Shown: in pieces, positions 5,082 to 9,198 of the stretch
Position numbering within the stretch: position 1 is the stretch's first letter
Layout of the letters: every line of letters begins with the position of its first letter
Assembly (NCBI GenBank): GCA_964488675.1
Contig: CAZAWA010000081.1
Span: 1 to 9,198, forward strand
Source of the DNA: QZKY01 sp964488675
GTDB taxonomy: Bacteria; Pseudomonadota; Gammaproteobacteria; Burkholderiales; Burkholderiaceae_D
Reading direction: 5' to 3'
DNA: 9,198 nt
The notes under the pieces: model-generated
What the model saw: only the letters and a program-made list of their open reading frames with translations
Told to the model about the DNA's origin: nothing
Databases searched by the model: none
Made by a program: the position numbers and the translations under genes

Positions 5082-6457
5082 CCTGCACTGGTAATGGTTT
5101 CATTGTCGACGACAGCTTTCTTGCGTCCCCGGCCACCGCGCCGTGATGGGCGTTTCTTCGTGGTGCCGCTTTCAATCAGCTTAGGTTTCTTTGCAAGCAG
5201 CACTTCGCGCTCTGCGTCATCGGCATGGATGAATGCTGTCCACCAATCGAAAACTTCATGATCGATCTCGCCAGATTCGCATCGTAACTGGAGGAAGTCA
5301 TAGGCTGCGCGGAAACGCGCGTGCTCAAGCAGTTTGTAAGGCGTCTTGCCGGCGCGCCGCTCAAAACGAGGCTGCAGCGCCCAGAGTTCACGCATGTCGG
5401 AAGCGATTTTGCGTTGCAGCGCCAGCTTTTCGGTTTGCACTTCCAGTACATCGTCTGCGGCCAGATGCAGCGCAGGAATGGGGTGTTCGCCGCTGGCACG
5501 ATACGCAGCCCATTTTTCGAGAACCTGATGCCACAAAAGTGCAGCGAACAGGAAACCCGGAGAAACCGATTTCCCCTTCTTGATGCGCTGATCTGTCCTG
5601 TCGAGGGCGAGCGTGACGAATTTTTCCCCCAGCGGCTGCTCCAGCACGACATCGAGCAGAGGAAGCAGACCGTGATGCAATCCCTCCTTGCGTAACTGGT
5701 GCAGACAAGCCATGGCATCACCGCCGAGCAGCAACTTGAGCATTTCGTCGAATACGCGAGCGGCAGGCACATTGTTGATCAGTGGCGCCATGACTGCGAT
5801 GGGCACGCGCGTCGTCGGGTCGATGCTGAAGCGAAGATTTGCGGCAAAGCGCACCACGCGCAGCATGCGGACCGGGTCTTCGCGGAACCTCAATTCAGGC
5901 ACCCCGATGATGCGCAGGACTTTCCTTCGGATATCGGCAAGGCCGTCGTGATAGTCGATGACGATTTGCGAGGTCGGGTCGTAGTACATGGCATTCACGG
6001 TGAAATCTCGCCGGGCGGCGTCTTCGTACTGCTCTCCGAAGGTGTTGTCGCGTAGTACGCGGCCATGCTCGTCCTTTTTTGCCTCATCATCCGAGATGCT
6101 GCGAAAGGTGGTGACCTCGATGACATCCTGTCCGAACATGACATGCACAATCTGGAAGCGCTTGCCGATAATGAAGGCGCGGCGGAACAAACGCTTCACC
6201 TGTTCCGGTGTTGCGTCGGTCGCGATGTCAAAATCCTTGGGCTTGATGCCAAGCAACAAGTCGCGCACGGCGCCGCCGACGATGAATCCCTTGTATCCCG
6301 CGTCCTGCAAGGCCTGCGTGACGCGCAAAGCATTTTTGGAAACGAATGACGGGTCAATGCGATGGTCCTTGGCTTTGACGAACACCGGCTGGGTGTTGAA
6401 CTCCGGCGGGCGTTTTTCGCTTGAGCCAAGCAGTCTGCGGATAAAGCGCTTGATCAT
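5078..6457 (-). CDS. pcnB: Poly(A) polymerase I
   Basis: PcnB adds 3' poly(A) tails to RNA, marking it for decay by exonucleases. The predicted protein has 459 residues from the ATG at 6457. The class II nucleotidyltransferase core reads FIVGGAVRDLLLG (about 58-70), with catalytic aspartates in KDFDIATDATPEQV (Asp75, Asp77). Then come RRDFTVNAMYYD (about 150-161), FREDPVRMLRVVRFAANL (about 191-208) for RNA and nucleotide binding, and an extended helical C-terminal region. The basic tail KKRPSRRGGRGRKK is typical of PcnB and not of the CCA-adding enzyme. The frame is open to a TTG at 6481, which would overlap the upstream gene; ATG 6457 (MIKRFIRRLLG) fits the family better, though its Shine-Dalgarno is weak. 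It sits 10 bases after the HAD gene and overlaps folK by four. Confidence 0.96.
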   Translation of the reverse strand: MIKRFIRRLLGSSEKRPPEFNTQPVFVKAKDHRIDPSFVSKNALRVTQALQDAGYKGFIVGGAVRDLLLGIKPKDFDIATDATPEQVKRLFRRAFIIGKRFQIVHVMFGQDVIEVTTFRSISDDEAKKDEHGRVLRDNTFGEQYEDAARRDFTVNAMYYDPTSQIVIDYHDGLADIRRKVLRIIGVPELRFREDPVRMLRVVRFAANLRFSIDPTTRVPIAVMAPLINNVPAARVFDEMLKLLLGGDAMACLHQLRKEGLHHGLLPLLDVVLEQPLGEKFVTLALDRTDQRIKKGKSVSPGFLFAALLWHQVLEKWAAYRASGEHPIPALHLAADDVLEVQTEKLALQRKIASDMRELWALQPRFERRAGKTPYKLLEHARFRAAYDFLQLRCESGEIDHEVFDWWTAFIHADDAEREVLLAKKPKLIESGTTKKRPSRRGGRGRKKAVVDNETITSAG

Positions 6458-6467
6458 TTGCTGCGGT

Positions 6468-7148
6468 TCACTTCTCTTCAAACAATTTCAGCAAGGGCCA
6501 GCCGTGCGTTATTGCGTGGGCTTCCAGCTTTGTGTTGGGATTGGTGGCAACCGGATTGGTGACCACAGAGAGTAGTGGAATATCGTTTTGCGAGTCGCTG
6601 TAGAAATGGCTCTTCTCGAAGCTGTCCAGCGTTCTTCCCATCCCGGACAGCCATTCGTGCGTGCGCGTGACCTTGCCGGAACCATAGGTCGGGTTGCCCG
6701 TCAGCCTGCCGGTAATTTCCCCTTCCGGCGTCGTTTCCGGTTCCGGCGCCAGCAGATGCGGCACGCCAAACGCCCGTGCGATTGGTTCGGTCACAAAACG
6801 GTTGGTTGCGGTGATGATGGCCATCAGGTCGTCCTTGTCCTGATGGCGCTTGATCAGATCCATTGCGGCAGGCGAAATTGCCGGGTTGATCACCTCAATC
6901 ATGAACTGCTCGTGCCATTGGTCCAGTTGCCTGCGCGGGAACCGTGCCAGCGTGCCCAGTGAGAATTCCAGGTATTCAATCGGGTTGAGCACGCCGGCCT
7001 GATACTGGGCATAAAACGCCGCATTGCGCCGTGTGTATTCTTCCGGATCGACGGCCCCGAGGCGGGAAAGGAACTGTCCCCACTCGTAGTCGGAATCCAG
7101 CGGCAGCAGAGTGTGATCGAGGTCGAATAAGGCGAGATTTTTCTTCAT
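6468..7148 (-). CDS. HAD-superfamily subfamily IB phosphatase (SerB-like)
   Basis: A 226-residue cytosolic phosphatase of HAD subfamily IB, the group containing phosphoserine phosphatase-like enzymes; the substrate is not known. All four HAD motifs are visible: FDLDHTLL with nucleophile Asp9 and acid/base Asp11, TATN around 113-116 (motif II), Lys159 in GSGKVTR (motif III), and YSDSQNDIPLL with Asp185 and Asp189 (motif IV). The helical cap lies between about 20 and 95. The ATG overlaps the hda TGA as ATGA (7148-7145), and pcnB starts 10 bases downstream, so it is firmly inside the operon. A role in serine or histidinol phosphate metabolism is possible, but neighbours do not indicate one. Sequence looks intact and native. 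Confidence 0.93.
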   Translation of the reverse strand: MKKNLALFDLDHTLLPLDSDYEWGQFLSRLGAVDPEEYTRRNAAFYAQYQAGVLNPIEYLEFSLGTLARFPRRQLDQWHEQFMIEVINPAISPAAMDLIKRHQDKDDLMAIITATNRFVTEPIARAFGVPHLLAPEPETTPEGEITGRLTGNPTYGSGKVTRTHEWLSGMGRTLDSFEKSHFYSDSQNDIPLLSVVTNPVATNPNTKLEAHAITHGWPLLKLFEEK

Positions 7149-7819
7149 GTATCGGGTGTTGCGTCCAGTTGCAGCAGTTCACGCAGCAGCGGCAGCGTGA
7201 TGGCGCGTTGGGTTTCCAGAGAGTAGCGATCCAGGGCGTCGAGCATGGCCGACAGCGAGCGCATGTCTCGCTGATAATGCGTAATCAGGTAGGGTAACAC
7301 GCCGGGCGACAGAATCAAGCCCCGGGTCTGCGCCGACCGGGAGAGCGCCTCGATCTTTTCGTCGTCGCTTAGACGGTGTACCTGATAGACCAGCCCCCAG
7401 CCCATGCGGCTGCGCAAATCTTCGCGCACCGCCAGTATGGCGGGGGCAACATCGCCCGTTGATACCATGAAGCCGCCGCTGTCGCGCACCTGGTTGAATA
7501 GTGTAAAAGCGGCAATTTGCGATTCGGGTGAAAGTTTGCCGCAGTCGTCCAGCAGGTACAGATCAATATCGGGGGAGTGCGAAAAAGCGGCCTGATCGCT
7601 GTCTGCGGCAATGAAGCGCGTTGCTGGCAGGGCGGCCAGCGCGCGCAGAAGGTGGGTTCGGCCAGACGCCGGTTCGCCCCAAAGGTAGGCGAAATGCTCG
7701 GAGGAAGAGCGAGCGGCAAACTGACGCAACTGGTGCATCAACTGCGCATTCCTGCCAACTGCAAAATTATCCAGGGTTTGCGGCTGTTGTGTCCCTAAAT
7801 CCAGCAACAGTTGTCGCAT
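7145..7819 (-). CDS. hda: DnaA regulatory inactivator Hda (AAA+ protein)
   Basis: Hda binds the DNA-loaded sliding clamp and makes ATP-DnaA hydrolyse its nucleotide, preventing re-initiation of replication. The 224 residues are close to the usual size. The N-terminus MRQLLLDL holds the clamp-binding motif QLLLDL at 3-8. The AAA+ core has a modified Walker A, GEPASGRTHLL (48-58), with Arg54 in place of the usual Lys, as in E. coli Hda. Walker B is LYLLDD (87-92), sensor 1 is near VSTGD (119-123), the arginine-finger region is EDLRSRMGWGL (133-143), and sensor 2 is RDMRSLS (184-190). It lacks DnaA's DNA-binding domain IV, which separates it from DnaA itself. It starts 10 bases after the permease gene and overlaps the HAD gene by ATGA. 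The Shine-Dalgarno is weak (GAG nine bases upstream). Confidence 0.96.
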   Translation of the reverse strand: MRQLLLDLGTQQPQTLDNFAVGRNAQLMHQLRQFAARSSSEHFAYLWGEPASGRTHLLRALAALPATRFIAADSDQAAFSHSPDIDLYLLDDCGKLSPESQIAAFTLFNQVRDSGGFMVSTGDVAPAILAVREDLRSRMGWGLVYQVHRLSDDEKIEALSRSAQTRGLILSPGVLPYLITHYQRDMRSLSAMLDALDRYSLETQRAITLPLLRELLQLDATPDT

Positions 7820-7829
7820 GATTTAATGC

Positions 7830-8912
7830 TCATGAAATGTAAAAAGTGCTTTTGACATAATGTGCCCGCAAATGCCGGAAGGCGACTGACAGGATGGCGG
7901 ACGAGGGCAGTGCCAGCAACACGCCGACGAAGCCGAACAATTTGCCGAATGCCAGCAGTGCGAAGATTACCATTAACGGGTGCAGGCCGATGCGCTCGCC
8001 AACCAGTTTCGGCGTCAGGAAAAACCCTTCCAGTATTTGTCCCCCCCCGTAGACGACGGCGACCAGCGCAAGTCCTTGAAATCCGCTGAATTGCAGCAGG
8101 CCGGCGATGAGTGCGAGGATCAGTCCGATGCCGAAACCGACATACGGGATGAAAGCCAGCAAGCCAGTGATGATGCCGACCGGCAGCGCGACATCGAAAC
8201 CGGCAATCGCCAGCGCGCCGGAATAATACACCGCAAGGATTAGCATCACGAGGAACTGGCCACGCAGGTATTGCGCCAGCAGGTGATCAACCTCGGTCGC
8301 CATGCTGATGGTCTGCTTGGCCCAGCGGCGCGGAACGGCGTTCATGGTGATTCTCAGCATTTTTCGCCAGTCCAGCAACAGGTAGAACAACACGACCGGA
8401 ATCAGGATGAGTGTCGTCAGCCAGCCCAGTACCGCCGTGCCCCCAACCCTGGCTGAGGCCAGCATGGTCTTCCATAGCCAGTCGCTGCTTGCCGAGTACT
8501 GCTCCGCCAGCATTCTCTTGATATTCGCCGGGTCGAGTTTCACCTGCAAGCCGTGCTCCTGCAGCCACGGCCCCAGCGTTTCATTCATCCTAGCCAGGAA
8601 ATTCGGAATCTGATCCTGCAGCAACGGGATCTCTTTCTGCAGGATCGGCGCCACAATCAGCGCCAGCGCGATCATTGCGGTTAGCAGCACGGTCATTACG
8701 ATGATCACGGCCAGCGGGCGCGGGAGGTGAAACTTGCCAAATTTCCAGGAGCAGATGCGCTCCACGCCCGGATTCAGCATGTAAGCGAAAATCGCTCCCG
8801 CGATGAATGGCGTCAGGACTGGCCCCAGCAGCACCAGCAAGACCATCAGCAACAGCCACATCCCGACCCAGAGCATGGTCTGTTTCTGGCTTATCGTGAG
8901 CGAAAATGGCAT
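7830..8912 (-). CDS. AI-2E family (PerM/TqsA-type) membrane permease
   Basis: A 360-residue inner-membrane protein of the AI-2E transporter family; members are linked to export of autoinducer-2 or to sodium/proton antiport, and the substrate here is unknown. Hydrophobic segments lie at about residues 13-45, 67-92, 160-182, 218-276 (several), 279-291 and 312-345, with a large soluble stretch at about 93-150. Family blocks: GPVLTPFIAGAIFAYMLNPG (30-49), LLAFIPYVGFGIGLILALIAG (251-271), and LEGFFLTPKLVGERIGLHPL (294-313). The start MPFSLTISQKQ is chosen by family resemblance although it has no clear Shine-Dalgarno; the frame also opens at ATG 8966, adding 18 residues, with GGAAGG well placed upstream. 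A run of eight G on the coding strand (C8041-8048) lies in the gene. It is first in the minus-strand cluster, divergent from purM. Confidence 0.93.
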   Translation of the reverse strand: MPFSLTISQKQTMLWVGMWLLLMVLLVLLGPVLTPFIAGAIFAYMLNPGVERICSWKFGKFHLPRPLAVIIVMTVLLTAMIALALIVAPILQKEIPLLQDQIPNFLARMNETLGPWLQEHGLQVKLDPANIKRMLAEQYSASSDWLWKTMLASARVGGTAVLGWLTTLILIPVVLFYLLLDWRKMLRITMNAVPRRWAKQTISMATEVDHLLAQYLRGQFLVMLILAVYYSGALAIAGFDVALPVGIITGLLAFIPYVGFGIGLILALIAGLLQFSGFQGLALVAVVYGGGQILEGFFLTPKLVGERIGLHPLMVIFALLAFGKLFGFVGVLLALPSSAILSVAFRHLRAHYVKSTFYIS

Positions 8913-8956
8913 AGTGTGGCTGGCTGGCAGTTTGATAGAATGTCGCTTTTGGCAAA

Positions 8957-9007
8957 ATGGCGCCATGCGCTTTGCCTTCCCCGCTATTCTAACCGCCTAT
9001 GGCGCCA
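8957..9007. repeat. Paired TGGCGCCA palindromes in the purM/permease gap
   Basis: ATGGCGCCA occurs at 8957-8965 and again at 8999-9007, 42 bases apart, about four helical turns. The core TGGCGCCA is a perfect palindrome. Both copies lie between the two divergent genes, so they could be operator half-sites on the same DNA face. No known regulator site is recognised, and the pair may be chance. Confidence 0.3.
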
Positions 9008-9015
9008 ATGACACC

Positions 9016-9198
9016 ATGACCATACCTTCCAATGTCTCTCTTTCCTATCGCGATGCCGGGGTCGATATCGACGCGGGCGATGCGCTGGTCGACGCCATCA
9101 AGCCGTTTGCCAAGCGCACCATGCGCGAAGGTGTGCTTGGCGGCATCGGCGGCTTTGGCGCCTTGTTCGAAATCAGCAAGAAATTCAAGGAGCCGGTG
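9016..9198 (+). CDS. purM: Phosphoribosylformylglycinamidine cyclo-ligase (AIR synthetase), 5' part
   Basis: PurM closes the imidazole ring, turning FGAM and ATP into aminoimidazole ribonucleotide, the fifth step of purine synthesis. Only the first 61 codons are present; the gene runs off the window. The N-terminus matches the family well: LSYRDAGVDIDAGDALVDAIK (residues 8-28), then GGIGGFGALFEISKKFKEPV, equivalent to E. coli LSYKDAGVDIDAGNALV and GGLGGFGAL. The ATG at 9016 follows no obvious Shine-Dalgarno. A six-codon ORF (MAPMTP, 8999-9019) ends in TGA overlapping this ATG, which might couple translation. It is divergent from the AI-2E permease gene, an arrangement common in betaproteobacteria. 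No PurR-type box was recognised upstream. Confidence 0.95.
   Translation, partial: MTIPSNVSLSYRDAGVDIDAGDALVDAIKPFAKRTMREGVLGGIGGFGALFEISKKFKEPV

Noticed and set aside
5176..5772. 198-codon open frame on the minus strand within pcnB, in another frame
   Set aside because: It is on the same strand but out of frame with the continuous, well-conserved PcnB protein, and is Cys/Ser-rich without a domain; pcnB shows no frameshift.
5988..6575. 195-codon open frame on the plus strand, opposite pcnB and the HAD gene
   Set aside because: The opposing strand carries the unmistakable PcnB catalytic motifs; the plus-strand protein is Ser/Arg/Cys-rich shadow sequence.
7284..7819. Possibly defective Walker A in Hda (Arg where Lys is expected)
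   Set aside because: E. coli Hda also has Arg at this position, so it is a family trait and not a loss of function.

Overview
The window is a stretch of ordinary chromosome, most likely from a betaproteobacterium of the Burkholderiales (an Oxalobacteraceae-like lineage is my best guess). The DnaK C-terminal half, Hda, PcnB and the AI-2E permease all read as betaproteobacterial, and so does the gene order purM / perM / hda / HAD phosphatase / pcnB / folK / panB. Placement below order level is inference. I see no phage, plasmid, CRISPR, toxin or transposase gene, and no tRNA or rRNA.

Left part (2-2391, + strand): the 3' half of dnaK, a 241-base gap packed with inverted repeats, then complete dnaJ and a strong intrinsic terminator. 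This is the Hsp70/Hsp40 chaperone unit, cut by the window edge. The first ~230 bases of the dnaK fragment look foreign to the rest of the gene in both protein signature and codon choice.

Middle (2438-3238, + strand): a beta-class carbonic anhydrase with its own possible promoter and an uncertain start. It runs convergently into the next block across 131 bases.

Right part (8912 down to 3370, - strand): seven genes packed head to tail: AI-2E family permease, hda, HAD-IB phosphatase, pcnB, folK, a DUF486 membrane protein, panB. Gaps are 10, -4, 10, -4, 29 and 24 bases, so one transcript is likely. It links regulation of replication initiation (Hda), RNA polyadenylation (PcnB), folate synthesis (FolK) and pantothenate synthesis (PanB). 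The two vitamin steps share one-carbon chemistry, because PanB uses methylene-tetrahydrofolate.

Right edge (9016-9198, + strand): the 5' end of purM (purine synthesis), transcribed divergently from the permease. The ~100-base divergent gap holds two copies of an 8-base palindrome 42 bases apart.

I do not see an undescribed system. The points most worth checking are the dnaK mosaic, the REP-like hairpin and possible attenuator between dnaK and dnaJ, and the DUF486 gene between folK and panB.
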